From positions 1 through 64,000 of the forward strand of contig JACJVV010000003.1 in assembly GCA_020637495.1 (NCBI GenBank): a stretch of DNA of 64,000 bases, written 5' to 3'. The notes under the pieces were generated by a model. It was not told where the DNA came from. It saw only the letters and a list, made by a program, of their open reading frames with translations, and did not search any database. The translations under genes and the position numbers were made by a program. Every line of letters begins with the position of its first letter. Positions within the stretch are counted from its first letter, which is position 1. This document shows, piece after piece, positions 33,939-42,943 of the stretch. This stretch comes from Candidatus Woesearchaeota archaeon (GTDB taxonomy: Archaea; Nanobdellota; Nanobdellia; Woesearchaeales; JACJVV01).

Positions 33939-35066
33939 ATGAGCGAAGATTATTATGATCTCCTTGGAGTGAGCAAGAATTCTACAAGAGAAGAGATCAA
34001 GAAAGCATACAAGAAACTCGCTAAAAAATATCATCCTGATAATCAGGAGACTGGTGATGCTGAGAGGTTCAAGAAGATAAACGAGGCAGCAGCAGTCCTT
34101 GGAGATGATAAGAAACGGCAACATTATGACCAGTTCGGAACAGCTGAAGGTTTCGGCCAAGGAGGAGGAGCTGGAGGATTTGACTTCAGCAGCTTCCAAG
34201 ATGCATTCGGTGGGGGAGCTGGAGATTTCGGAGACATATTCGACCATCTAGGGGATCTTTTCGGAGGAAGTTTCGGTTTCGGAAGCAGAGGCGGAAGAAG
34301 GCGAAGAGCCAAAGGTAATGATCTTAGATATGACATAGATATATCACTTGAAGAGGCTGCATTCGGAACAACAAAGAAAGTCGAATTCTCAAGATTAGGC
34401 AAATGTGAAGCATGCAATGGCTCAGGTGCTGAATCTGAGAGCGATATAATAACATGCCCTGACTGCAATGGACAAGGTCAAGTAAGAAGGACACAGAGGA
34501 CACCGTTCGGATTGTTCCAGACAACTTCTGCATGCCCTAAATGCAGAGGAGAAGGGACATCCATAAAGAATGAGTGCAGAAAATGCGATGGTACAGGACT
34601 TGTCAGGGAGACAAAGAACCTTGAGATAAAAGTCCCTGCTGGAATTGACGACGGGATGCGACTCAGGATTGGAGAAGAGGGTGATGCAGCTCCTAAGAAT
34701 GGAGTCAATGGCGACCTCTATGTATTCATCAGCGTGATGCCCCACAAACATTTTGTCAGGGAAGAGAATGATATACACCTTGAAGTCCCAATAAGCGTGT
34801 CACAAGCAGCACTAGGGACAAACATCGAAGTCCCTACACTTTTAGGAAAAGCCACATTAAAGATCCCTGCTGGAACACAGCCTGAAACAGTATTCAGGAT
34901 GAGGGATAAAGGGATAAAGGATCTCCATGGCAATGGTATCGGTGACCAGATGGTGAAAGTTGTCGTGAAGATACCTGAGAAACTTAACAAGAAAGAGAAG
35001 AAACTGTTTGAAGAGCTAGGCGAAGAGAGCAAGAAATCTGGATTCTTCAAAAGATTGTTCGAATAA
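33939..35066 (+). CDS. dnaJ: Chaperone DnaJ (Hsp40), full type I
   Basis: A 375-residue co-chaperone with all type I parts: J domain with the HPD motif (KKYHPDNQETGD), Gly/Phe-rich linker (about 70-125), four C-x2-C-x-G-x-G zinc motifs (CEACNGSG, CPDCNGQG, CPKCRGEG, CRKCDGTG) and the two C-terminal beta domains. It begins 3 nt after the HD gene and belongs to the chaperone cluster. Confidence 0.97.
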   Translation: MSEDYYDLLGVSKNSTREEIKKAYKKLAKKYHPDNQETGDAERFKKINEAAAVLGDDKKRQHYDQFGTAEGFGQGGGAGGFDFSSFQDAFGGGAGDFGDIFDHLGDLFGGSFGFGSRGGRRRRAKGNDLRYDIDISLEEAAFGTTKKVEFSRLGKCEACNGSGAESESDIITCPDCNGQGQVRRTQRTPFGLFQTTSACPKCRGEGTSIKNECRKCDGTGLVRETKNLEIKVPAGIDDGMRLRIGEEGDAAPKNGVNGDLYVFISVMPHKHFVREENDIHLEVPISVSQAALGTNIEVPTLLGKATLKIPAGTQPETVFRMRDKGIKDLHGNGIGDQMVKVVVKIPEKLNKKEKKLFEELGEESKKSGFFKRLFE

Positions 35067-35130
35067 TGAAGAAATAACATTATATTCTACAATAGATAGG
35101 TTTAAAAAGCAACATACAATCCTGTCCTGT

Positions 35131-35688
35131 ATGCAATATTACAAACCAGATACCATGGATTGCTTTGGATGCAGTCTTGCAAATTTTTTTCTTGAGATAG
35201 GAAGAGATGATTTAGCTACAAGAGTATCTGAGGGATACATGAATCATCCATTAGTACATCCTGAAGGAGGAATGTATGGTGGAACTGCTCCAGCAATAAT
35301 TAAAGACCTTACAGGATGGGGATCATTAGTTGTATGGAAAGGTGCAAATGTTGATAAGTGTGCTGAATGGCAAGATCAACCTGCATTGCGAGAAAGAATA
35401 AAGAGAACAATGGAAGAATATTCTCACTCTATCATTTCTGATGTTACAATAGTTCCAAAATTTTTTCCACAGATTGGATTATTTAGAGATGGTGAGAATG
35501 GTCATGCGGTTCTTGAACTTAACAATTGCACTATAGATAATGGAATTGCAATTAAACGAGGAAATTATAGAGAATGCAAAGGAGCAGTATATCCTTTTGT
35601 AGAACATGCACGAGAATCTTTTACAGATAGTTTTTGGATGAGACAATCTGAATTAAATGCTAAACTATTTCTTGAATACGCTAACTAA
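35131..35688 (+). CDS. Unknown protein, possibly papain-like cysteine peptidase fold
   Basis: A 185-residue protein. The start TMDCFGCSLANFFLEIG places a cysteine at the head of a helix, and NGHAVLELNNCTIDNG follows near residue 130, an arrangement seen in C39/papain-like peptidases (Cys helix, then His strand, then Asp/Asn). No family hit can be claimed. Base use is more AT-rich than neighbours (many TTT, AAT, ATT codons), which could reflect transfer. TATA GTTTAAAAAGC (about 35099-35109) fits the ATG. Confidence 0.6.
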   Translation: MQYYKPDTMDCFGCSLANFFLEIGRDDLATRVSEGYMNHPLVHPEGGMYGGTAPAIIKDLTGWGSLVVWKGANVDKCAEWQDQPALRERIKRTMEEYSHSIISDVTIVPKFFPQIGLFRDGENGHAVLELNNCTIDNGIAIKRGNYRECKGAVYPFVEHARESFTDSFWMRQSELNAKLFLEYAN

Positions 35689-36195
35689 TGAACCTTGTAT
35701 ATCATGTGTCTCAATCTTCTTCAATCCTTTCGGATGATAATGTGGACCAAATACGACAAGCTTTGCGTCTTTCTTCATCTCTCTCTTCAGCTTATCCTCT
35801 AGAGGACCAGATATGTAATTGTCCGGAGCAATGAAGAGATAGTCATACTGGCTTAGATTATGCTGCATATAATCTTCATTCAGCAGAGTGACTCCTGATC
35901 TTGCATTCTTCGCATGCTCCTGAGCGAAATCATGCAATTCCTTGTCAAACTCAATACCTGTTGCATTCGTGAATATGCTTGCCACTATAGCTGCTCTTCC
36001 ATCACCGCTTCCTAGATCTAGGAATCTCTTATGCTTGTCAAGCTGTGTCTTGCTGAAGAGCTCAAAAAGCTCCTCTGTTGGGGTTATCCCCCAGTAGCCT
36101 TTACCTGTATCCTTGACCATGAGTCTTCCTTTAGAAAGCATGTACATATGGAAATCATCATATATTGACTTTATAGGTTCGAACTTTTTCCTCAT
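35665..36195 (-). CDS. SAM-dependent methyltransferase
   Basis: A 176-residue Rossmann-fold methyltransferase: KRFLDLGSGDGRAAIVASI (motif I), TGIEFDKEL (motif II), TLLNEDYMQHNLSQYDYLFIAPDNY (motif IV region). The substrate is unknown; the layout resembles small DOT1/PrmA-like protein methyltransferases. TATA TATATATAAAC (about 36214-36225) is 26 nt before the ATG. It overlaps the 3' end of the convergent cysteine-peptidase-like gene by 24 nt. Confidence 0.85.
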   Translation of the reverse strand: MRKKFEPIKSIYDDFHMYMLSKGRLMVKDTGKGYWGITPTEELFELFSKTQLDKHKRFLDLGSGDGRAAIVASIFTNATGIEFDKELHDFAQEHAKNARSGVTLLNEDYMQHNLSQYDYLFIAPDNYISGPLEDKLKREMKKDAKLVVFGPHYHPKGLKKIETHDIQGSLVSVFKK

Positions 36196-36355
36196 AATGC
36201 AATCCTAATATGTTGTTTATATATATTTTACCCTGCTTCAAAGTAGGATATTGCTTTATTGTTATCACATTATAGTAGTTACAAATCGAAAAGTTTATAA
36301 ATATCAAAATTCTGCATGATGTATAATTAGCTATAAATAGCCTTAGGAATGAAAA

Positions 36356-36742
36356 ATGACACAAGATGAATCCAAGCACACAGTAATCATAGACGCAGAC
36401 CTGCACATCCAGGACCCGCATGATATCATATTATCATATTTTAACACCAATAACGACAACCAATTCGCTCATGGGAAGAAGAAAGATTTCTTCTTCAGGG
36501 TGCTTGGGCTTTTTGTTGGTCTTGTACTTATGAAATTCTTTTTTGAGGAGATGTTCACAAGCTTCTGGGTATTCTTGATGATACTTGTTATTGCACTGAT
36601 AATGGGAGCGATATTCGCTTTTGCAATACCATTCTTCGTGAAACTCATACGTTTCGGTTCAAGAGGAGACGGGGTCAGAGGGATATTCTACAATGTAGTG
36701 TTCATTACATTGATAGTCCTTCTAGTAGGGATATTCATATAA
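36356..36742 (+). CDS. Small membrane protein
   Basis: A 128-residue protein: soluble first 42 residues (including IIDADLHIQDPHDII), then three hydrophobic helices (about 45-62, 66-94, 107-127). No family recognised. TATA GCTATAAATAGCC (36322-36334, itself an inverted repeat) is about 27 nt before the ATG. Confidence 0.6.
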   Translation: MTQDESKHTVIIDADLHIQDPHDIILSYFNTNNDNQFAHGKKKDFFFRVLGLFVGLVLMKFFFEEMFTSFWVFLMILVIALIMGAIFAFAIPFFVKLIRFGSRGDGVRGIFYNVVFITLIVLLVGIFI

Positions 36743-36765
36743 ACTGATTTGATTTTTCTTTACAT

Positions 36766-37041
36766 ATGATTGTCAAATTTTTGGGGTTGTTTGATCTGAT
36801 ATGCGTATTATGCATAGTAGCTTTTGCATGGATCCCGCATTCTATAGTCATGAAGATAGGCATGCTGCTGATGTTCAAAGGGATAGTCTTTGCGACTTTC
36901 AAGGACATACCTAGCATACTAGACGCCCTTGCTGGACTATACATGGGACTAATGGTGTATGGGATAAGCGCTCCTCTGATAGGAGGATTCTTCGTCATAT
37001 TCCTTGGAGTAAAGGGTGTGATGAGTCTGTTTGCCAACTAA
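36766..37041 (+). CDS. Small membrane protein
   Basis: A 91-residue protein with three hydrophobic helices and few charges (VMKIGMLLMFKG, ATFKDIPSILDALAG). No family recognised. A TATA-like CATATAAAC at the end of the previous gene suits the ATG. Its last 4 bases overlap the convergent membrane-protein gene. Confidence 0.55.
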   Translation: MIVKFLGLFDLICVLCIVAFAWIPHSIVMKIGMLLMFKGIVFATFKDIPSILDALAGLYMGLMVYGISAPLIGGFFVIFLGVKGVMSLFAN

Positions 37042-37829
37042 AGTCTTCTCAATGTCTCCTTGACAAACCTTACATCAAGATCAGATGATTCAAGATCATG
37101 GCTTGATGGTTTTCTTGCAATCTTGCTTTTTGCGAACCTTACTATACCTTTCCCTACTTTTTTCCCGAATCTACCTGGTGACAGCTTGAAGAATACGATC
37201 CCTACCCCGAATATCACTATTGATGCGAACAGGAACAATATCCAGTCGAAGCTTGCACCGTTCTGCAGCAATGAATCAAAATATCCACCAAATATTTTTG
37301 CATAGAATGTGTTGACTAGATAGATCGCAATGAACCATGCTACCCAGCTTGCTGCCCACTCGATGAAAGGCCTTGGACGTAAGAAATAGCTTGTAGGCAG
37401 CATTATCAAATTCCTTACTGTTGTATATACTGCCATTGTTACAAGTATATCTCCTGTAATGGAGTATATTAGAGGAGTTATCATGCAGGTTATGCTCTGT
37501 GCTGCATTGTCCTCTATGATCGCTGACCATGGTGGATAGATTCCTGCAAGCCTTGGAAGCGTATTTACTATCCAGACAAAGGCTGCTGCTACTGGCCATC
37601 CTAAGTTTATTGTGATTATCAATGCAAATATATCCACAAGATCAGTTGCATAGAATATGAATAATGGATCATTGATGCCTGCTCCAGGAAGCCTGCTCCA
37701 GAACCCTATCAAGCCAAAGAGGAATACAGTTGCAAGAACAGGATTGAAAGGCAGCAATAGAATTATCATTGCATAATTTATCACAGTGACTGTGATTATT
37801 ACAGGCCATTGGATGTTGAGTATTCTCAT
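37038..37829 (-). CDS. Multi-pass membrane protein, paralogue of 27594-28373
   Basis: A 263-residue protein with about seven hydrophobic segments. Shared blocks with the first copy include LLPFNPVLATVFLFGLIGFWSRLPGAGI, ATDLVDI, RLAGIYP, NTFYAKIFGGYFDSLLQ and the C-terminal DVRFVKETLRRL. It lies divergently from TrmB copy 2, as the first copy does from TrmB copy 1. Function unknown. Confidence 0.7.
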   Translation of the reverse strand: MRILNIQWPVIITVTVINYAMIILLLPFNPVLATVFLFGLIGFWSRLPGAGINDPLFIFYATDLVDIFALIITINLGWPVAAAFVWIVNTLPRLAGIYPPWSAIIEDNAAQSITCMITPLIYSITGDILVTMAVYTTVRNLIMLPTSYFLRPRPFIEWAASWVAWFIAIYLVNTFYAKIFGGYFDSLLQNGASFDWILFLFASIVIFGVGIVFFKLSPGRFGKKVGKGIVRFAKSKIARKPSSHDLESSDLDVRFVKETLRRL

Positions 37830-37927
37830 CTTATCATAGCTGTCGCTATATTACGACAATTTATTATCTATCAGAACACCCCTTGGGATGCATAAGTTCA
37901 AAAACTATATAAATATAAACACACCAC

Positions 37928-37935
37928 TACTAGTA
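37928..37935. promoter_or_regulatory. Candidate operator of TrmB copy 2
   Basis: The palindrome TACTAGTA lies between the TATA (about 37907-37918) and the ATG (37941), covering the expected start of transcription. TACT/AGTA half-sites are known for haloarchaeal TrmB. Autorepression is inferred. Confidence 0.35.
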
Positions 37936-37940
37936 TAACA

Positions 37941-38696
37941 ATGAATATCGAACTTTTGAAAGAATCAGGACTTACAGATGGTGAGATAAAGGTGTACCTG
38001 GCCATGCTTGAGCTTGGTTCAACAACCACTGGACCAATAATCGATAGATCTGGTATTGCAAGATCAATAATATATAACATACTTGAAAGGCTTATCGAGA
38101 AAGGACTTGTCTCATTCATAATAAAGGATAAGACAAAATATTTTCAAGCGAGCCAACCAAAGAAGATAATTGATTATATAGATGAAAAGGAGAAAAAATT
38201 AGCCGATAACAGAGATAAGATAATTGAGATGCTGCCACAGCTTGAGATGCTGCAGAAATTAGCTCCTGAGAGTGAAGCAAGGATGTATTTCGGATTCAAA
38301 GGCATAAGGACAGCCCATGAGAGGATCTATGAAGTATTGAAGAAAGGCGAGTGCTTCTACTGGCTTGGAATTCCTGCCTATCAGCCTAATGAACAACACA
38401 TCTATTGGAAAAAGGACCATGCAGTGCGTGTCAAGAAAGGGATAAAGATCAAGGTCCTATTCAACTATGATACGGATGCATCAATTCCTAAGCAAAGGAA
38501 TACCTATAAAGATTGTGAAGCTAGGATAATGAAGACGAAGATAAAGACTCCTGCAGCATTCGTCACATATAAAGATACAACATTGATAGTGCTGCAATCA
38601 CCAAATGAGATTGCGATAGAAATAAAGAACCAAGATGTGCATGATTCTTTCAAGGCATATTTCGATGAATTCTGGAAACAGAGCATAAAGCCTTAA
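37941..38696 (+). CDS. TrmB-type transcriptional regulator (copy 2)
   Basis: A 251-residue paralogue of the regulator at 28599. The winged HTH reads LLKESGLTDGEIKVYLAMLELGSTTTGPIIDRSGI... LERLIEKGLVSFIIKDKTKYFQASQPKK, then a coiled coil (about 80-110) and an effector domain with a conserved aromatic cluster (GECFYWLGIPAY). Probably controls the divergent membrane protein. TATA ACTATATAAATA is about 27 nt upstream. Confidence 0.87.
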   Translation: MNIELLKESGLTDGEIKVYLAMLELGSTTTGPIIDRSGIARSIIYNILERLIEKGLVSFIIKDKTKYFQASQPKKIIDYIDEKEKKLADNRDKIIEMLPQLEMLQKLAPESEARMYFGFKGIRTAHERIYEVLKKGECFYWLGIPAYQPNEQHIYWKKDHAVRVKKGIKIKVLFNYDTDASIPKQRNTYKDCEARIMKTKIKTPAAFVTYKDTTLIVLQSPNEIAIEIKNQDVHDSFKAYFDEFWKQSIKP

Positions 38697-38718
38697 GCGA
38701 GTCTATATCTTAGAGAAA

Positions 38719-40155
38719 TCATTCAGCATTCCTTGTTCCTTGTGTTATCGTCTCCTGCCAGCCTGCTGATGTTATCCTTATGAATTCTGCGTTCTTCTGC
38801 ATCTCTTTTATGTCATGAGCTCCACAATAACTGATTCCGCTCCTCAAACCTTTCATAAGGGAAGATATGACTTCAGATACTGGACCTTTGTAGTCTACAA
38901 GAATGCTAACCCCTTCAACAAAGACATCAATCCTATCCTTATACTGCTTCTGCTCAAGTTTCTCTTTCCTTTCCAGATTGCTTGAATAGCTAGCAGAACC
39001 CATATAACGCTTGTATCTCTTGCCGTCTTTTGCAAGTATAGGTCCTGGTGCTTCATCAGTCCCTGCAAATAAAGTCCCAGAGAATATTGTGCTTGCTCCT
39101 GCAGCAATCGCTTTTGCAACATCACCAGGAGTTTTCAAGCCACCATCTGCTGTGACAGGGATATCATACTTCTTTGCAATACTGCATACATCCATAACAG
39201 CTGTAAGTTGTGGAACACCTGCACCAGATATCTGTCTTGTGCTGCATACAGGACTTGGACCTACTCCAACTTTCAGACCATCAGCTCCTGCCTTTATCAA
39301 GTCTTCAGCAGCTTCAGCAGTAGCAATATTACCAGCCATCACATCTGTCTTAGGGAACTTCTCTTTCAATTCCTTTATACGTCCAATCATAAGATCTGAA
39401 TGTGCATGCGCAATATCTATAACTATGACATCTGCGCCTGCTTTTATTAATGCTTCAGCACGCTCCAAGGTATCCTTAACACCTACTGCTGCAGCGACGA
39501 TAAGACGACCTTTCTTGTCACGTGATGCATTGGGCCATGTCTCAAGCTTGACTATATCTTGCGTCGTTACAAGACCAACCACTTTCCCATCCTTTAGGAT
39601 AGGAAGTTTCTCTATCCTATGCTTATGAAGAATATCTTTTGCCTTATCCAATGTTATGCTTGGGTCTGCAGTGACAAGCTTTTCAACAGACGTCATCACA
39701 TCACTTATCTTTTTTGATAGGTCTTCCTCAAAGAGATAATCCCTCCTTGTAAAAATACCTTTCAGTTCTCCACTGCTTCCTTTAACAATCAGGCTTGTCA
39801 CATTCTGCTTATTCATCACTTTAACTGCTTCCTCCAATGTTGCTTCTACGCCTATTGAGAGAGGATTCTCTATCATGTAACAGGTGCTTCTCTTAACCTT
39901 CTTCACTTCCTCTACCTGTTCATCGATTGTATTGAACTGATGAATTACACCTATGCCGCCTTCCCTGGCAAGGGCTATTGCCATCTTATGCTCTGTCACA
40001 GTAGCCATATTTGCAGAGGCAAGAGGAGAATTAAGATGTATGTTCCTTGTAAATCTGCTTTCAGTGTTCGCTTCCTTTCTTGAAGATAGAGGTGTCTTCT
40101 TAGGTACAAGCAGAACATCAGAATATGTAAGTCCTTCGCGTATATTGCTAACCAT
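38719..40155 (-). CDS. guaB: Inosine-5'-monophosphate dehydrogenase
   Basis: A 478-residue IMPDH that makes XMP for GTP synthesis. LTYSDVLLVPKKTPLSSRKEANTESRFTRNIHLNSPLASANMATVTEHKMA starts the barrel; two CBS domains (about 95-205) are inserted; DIAHAHSDLMI, KVGVGPSPVCSTRQISGAGVPQ (catalytic Cys loop), ADGGLKTPGDVAKAIAAGAS and the flap (YMGSASYSSN) follow. The Cys loop reads GPSPVCSTR where GPGSICTTR is commoner. TATA TAATATAAATCC is about 26 nt before the ATG. Confidence 0.93.
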   Translation of the reverse strand: MVSNIREGLTYSDVLLVPKKTPLSSRKEANTESRFTRNIHLNSPLASANMATVTEHKMAIALAREGGIGVIHQFNTIDEQVEEVKKVKRSTCYMIENPLSIGVEATLEEAVKVMNKQNVTSLIVKGSSGELKGIFTRRDYLFEEDLSKKISDVMTSVEKLVTADPSITLDKAKDILHKHRIEKLPILKDGKVVGLVTTQDIVKLETWPNASRDKKGRLIVAAAVGVKDTLERAEALIKAGADVIVIDIAHAHSDLMIGRIKELKEKFPKTDVMAGNIATAEAAEDLIKAGADGLKVGVGPSPVCSTRQISGAGVPQLTAVMDVCSIAKKYDIPVTADGGLKTPGDVAKAIAAGASTIFSGTLFAGTDEAPGPILAKDGKRYKRYMGSASYSSNLERKEKLEQKQYKDRIDVFVEGVSILVDYKGPVSEVISSLMKGLRSGISYCGAHDIKEMQKNAEFIRITSAGWQETITQGTRNAE

Positions 40156-40247
40156 CCCGTATTTGATGTGAATACTAAGGATTTATATTATTATCGGTGA
40201 TGAGACTCATCTAAATTTTTATAAACCTGGCAAATAGGAAATTTAGA

Positions 40248-40691
40248 ATGCTTAACTTCCTGCTGATAACTGCATTATATGGCGCACATATTGTTATAGT
40301 CAATGTTTTGAGAGGCCTTAAGAATAACATCGCTTCAGGCATAGATTTCTCCCTCACAGGGGCATTCCTTGCTGGATATTGGTTCGGATGGAAATGGGGC
40401 TTGATATTAGGTATGATTTTTGCATTGACAAACAACATTGTCCAGATGGAATTCTACCCAAGCATGTTCATATTGATACCTGCTACGGGAGTATTCGGAA
40501 TATGGGGTTCATTTGTTGCATTTGCAGGAATCCCTATCTTGGGAAGTGTAGTTGCAGGAGTTGTAGTATATGCAATAATTACAGATGTACTCATGATGAC
40601 ACTTTTCGGAGAAAGAGATTTTGTTATGATGGGAGGATTCTTCCTTGGAAGCTTAGTCCTCAATTGGGTATTCTTTGATTTGTTTTTCTAA
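40248..40691 (+). CDS. Small membrane protein, ECF S-component-like
   Basis: A 147-residue protein with four or five hydrophobic helices. FSLTGAFLAGYWFGWKWGLILGMIFALTNNIVQ recalls the A-G-x-x-F-G-x-x-W-G-x-x-x-G pattern of ECF-transporter substrate-binding subunits. No ECF ATPase or T component is nearby, so this is only a resemblance. TATA TTTTTATAAACC (about 40216-40226) is about 27 nt upstream. Confidence 0.6.
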   Translation: MLNFLLITALYGAHIVIVNVLRGLKNNIASGIDFSLTGAFLAGYWFGWKWGLILGMIFALTNNIVQMEFYPSMFILIPATGVFGIWGSFVAFAGIPILGSVVAGVVVYAIITDVLMMTLFGERDFVMMGGFFLGSLVLNWVFFDLFF

Positions 40692-40693
40692 TA

Positions 40694-41251
40694 TCAATTG
40701 TGATTAAGCATGACTTTCACTTTCTCATATTCCAATCCTTGATCATCAAGGATCTTCAATATCTTCTGCTGTTCGATAGAATACATTTCACCGATGGTTT
40801 TTGCATTGTACTGCTTCATCCTTCTCTGAAGATGCTTTTCCCAAAGCTTTGATCTACGTTCACGATGTGACGCTCTCTCCTCAATCACTTCCTCGTCGAG
40901 AAATGGCAGCAGAACCTTTGCATTAAATTCTTTTAGATTGCTTATCACATTCTTATATCTTATTTTCACTTCATCATTAAGACAGAAGAGAGCAAAACTG
41001 ATATGGAACCTATTAAGGATTACTACAGAATCATCGTTCAGACTCTTAACATATTCAATCATGTTCTCCATCAATTCCATCCTCATCTCAACTATGTCTG
41101 GGATCCATGCATGACGCCATGACCATAGGAGTTCTTCCTCTCTGAAAGGATATACTATAAAGCCATTCTTCTCGTATTCTTGTACAAGCTGCGTCTGCAG
41201 AGTATCTTTTCCTGAACCAGGTACTCCCTCAATCACTATTATCTTTGGCAT
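40694..41251 (-). CDS. P-loop kinase, thymidylate-kinase-like
   Basis: A 185-residue P-loop NTPase: KIIVIEGVPGSGKDTLQTQLVQEY (Walker A), SVVILNRFHISFALF (the position of the D-R-x motif of dTMP/dNMP kinases, here N-R-F) and an Arg-rich lid (RASHRERRSKLWEKHLQRRMKQY). Substrate unknown; deoxynucleoside or nucleotide kinase is likely. Overlaps the upstream gene by 13 nt, so co-transcribed with it. Confidence 0.75.
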   Translation of the reverse strand: MPKIIVIEGVPGSGKDTLQTQLVQEYEKNGFIVYPFREEELLWSWRHAWIPDIVEMRMELMENMIEYVKSLNDDSVVILNRFHISFALFCLNDEVKIRYKNVISNLKEFNAKVLLPFLDEEVIEERASHRERRSKLWEKHLQRRMKQYNAKTIGEMYSIEQQKILKILDDQGLEYEKVKVMLNHN

Positions 41252-41700
41252 ATAGAATTAATGTAATCAACTATCTTAAATAAGTTTTCACTGACCATAT
41301 CATTATATCTTCTGTATCCATCTATACACATACCCCTTGGATCAGGTACCTCACTTATTCCAGTTATTTCAGGAACAGATAAGAATTCCTTTCTTGATAC
41401 ATGCTTAATATCTTCTTTAATCCGGACATCAGAGGGGATATAAAGGACCCCTTCCTCAAATTCAAACCTTGTAAAATTCCAATCATAATCCAGAGTATCC
41501 TCCTTAAGCACTATTTCTGCAAGCTCTGATGCAGCAAGCAACCTTTCTGGAGAATATGTCTCTCCTCCGTTTGCTATTATACCACTGCTGCTGATAGTTG
41601 ATATTCCTGGCAGCATGCCATATCCTTGCATATCGACCAGATGAGCATATAATATCTTTGATCGTATCCTGTTTGCCATACATACAGTCTCGAGTTTCAT
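41239..41700 (-). CDS. Unknown protein upstream of the P-loop kinase
   Basis: A 153-residue protein with no recognised domain. It has a Gly/Ser-rich stretch (GISTISSSGIIANGGETYS), a mixed alpha/beta middle and VPDPRGMCIDGYRRYND near the end. ATG 41700 fits TATA CTTATAAATT (about 41720-41730); a GTG at 41706 is an alternative. Translationally coupled to the kinase, which suggests a shared pathway. Confidence 0.55.
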   Translation of the reverse strand: MKLETVCMANRIRSKILYAHLVDMQGYGMLPGISTISSSGIIANGGETYSPERLLAASELAEIVLKEDTLDYDWNFTRFEFEEGVLYIPSDVRIKEDIKHVSRKEFLSVPEITGISEVPDPRGMCIDGYRRYNDMVSENLFKIVDYINSICQR

Positions 41701-41770
41701 TAACACACATCATAATTCAGAATTTATAAGTTTTTCGCTTTGTTACTACTAATCAGTAATTATAATAATA

Positions 41771-41947
41771 TCAAAGAAGTCCTTTCTCTTTATATTCGCT
41801 ACTCTTAGCCTGACGCCTGTAATCACCAAATTTATCCTCTGGAGAATATTTTGGAGGTTTAGGTTCAATAGTCTTGCTCTTGCAGACTTTGCACTCTTTC
41901 TCCATAGTATATGTCTTGCATTTTGTGCAATATAGAAGGCTAGGCAT
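41771..41947 (-). CDS. nop10: H/ACA RNP protein Nop10
   Basis: A 58-residue protein with the Nop10 pattern: N-terminal zinc ribbon YCTKCKTYTMEKECKVCK and the C-terminal linear segment PKPPKYSPEDKFGDYRRQAK that wraps Cbf5. It works in pseudouridine-guide particles. It is last in the L44e - S27e - aIF2-alpha - Nop10 operon, the standard archaeal order, 35 nt after aIF2-alpha. Confidence 0.93.
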   Translation of the reverse strand: MPSLLYCTKCKTYTMEKECKVCKSKTIEPKPPKYSPEDKFGDYRRQAKSSEYKEKGLL

Positions 41948-41982
41948 TTTGATTATTTCTGGCAGTTCTTAGTATTTCTTGA

Positions 41983-42753
41983 TTATTTTTTCTTTGTAAT
42001 ACGCTTGTATTCGACTATTGCATGGTTCTCTTCAAGGACTCTTGTGATATTGTCCTTTGCAGGATCAAGTATTTCCTCAGCTTCCTTATATGTAGGAGCA
42101 ACTATGCTTATATGATACTTACCACCACCAAGATAGGATGTCTTCAGATTTGAATCAAGATTAGAGAATGCTTTCTTGATCACATCAAGACCATCTTCTG
42201 CATATATCTGGACTGTGAAATTACCTTCAATCATCACTTCAGGTGGCTTTATACGTTGCTTTACAACCTCTTCAAGCTGCTCAGCATTATCGATACCATA
42301 ATCCTTTGCTTTGACATCTGCATTGACTATATCATTGAAGAATGCTACAAGATCATCATAGTCCTTGCTTATCTTATCGAGGATCTCCTTGAAATATTTC
42401 TCAGTCTGCAATTTATGCTGCTTTGCTACAAACTCGACTATCTTCTCTGCTTTCTGAAGCTGCTTGATGTACTCTACTTTCTTCTTTTTCTGAGCCTCAT
42501 TAACTCTTCGTAGTGATAGGTCTATATGCCCTCTCTCCTCATTTATCTTAAGGATGACGCAAACTACTTTCTTGCCTTCCTTTACAAAATCCCTGATATT
42601 CCTTATTCTACCAGGAGAGATCTCTGATATGTGTATCATACCACCTTTACCATATTCATCTAGGCTTACGAACACAGAGTTAGGCTGGACTTTAGTAATA
42701 GTGCATAGAACTAATTCTCCATCTTCTGGAAAACCTGTTTTTCTGAAAAGCAT
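41983..42753 (-). CDS. eif2a: Translation initiation factor aIF2, alpha subunit
   Basis: A 256-residue protein. The S1 domain (ELVLCTITKVQPNSVFVSLDEYGKGGMIHISEISPGRIRNI) is followed by the helical domain (about 90-170) and the C-terminal alpha/beta domain that binds aIF2-gamma (GNFTVQIYAEDGLDVIKKAF... KYHISIVAPTYKEAEEIL). The ATG overlaps the S27e stop by one base (TAATG), a translational-coupling arrangement. Confidence 0.95.
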   Translation of the reverse strand: MLFRKTGFPEDGELVLCTITKVQPNSVFVSLDEYGKGGMIHISEISPGRIRNIRDFVKEGKKVVCVILKINEERGHIDLSLRRVNEAQKKKKVEYIKQLQKAEKIVEFVAKQHKLQTEKYFKEILDKISKDYDDLVAFFNDIVNADVKAKDYGIDNAEQLEEVVKQRIKPPEVMIEGNFTVQIYAEDGLDVIKKAFSNLDSNLKTSYLGGGKYHISIVAPTYKEAEEILDPAKDNITRVLEENHAIVEYKRITKKK

Positions 42754-42932
42754 TACTCAAGAACCTCCAAAATGCGTACTTTGATGGATGATTTTCCACC
42801 TGAAGGCTTTGCTAGGACCTTACCGCAAACAAGACAATTCACATCTGTTGATGATTTGCCGAATATGACTTGTTCATTCTTGCATTTAGGACATCTTACT
42901 TTGACAAATTTTGATACTGTTTCTCGTGCCAT
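42753..42932 (-). CDS. rps27e: Ribosomal protein S27e
   Basis: A 59-residue small-subunit protein with the zinc-binding KVRCPKCKNEQVIFGKSSTDVNCLVCGKVLAKPSGGK pattern (C-x2-C...C-x2-C) and the typical ending. ATG 42932 gives MARETVSKF; an upstream in-frame TTG is not needed. SD AAGGTTG lies before the ATG, at the end of the L44e gene. Confidence 0.94.
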   Translation of the reverse strand: MARETVSKFVKVRCPKCKNEQVIFGKSSTDVNCLVCGKVLAKPSGGKSSIKVRILEVLE

Positions 42933-42943
42933 GTTTATCAACC

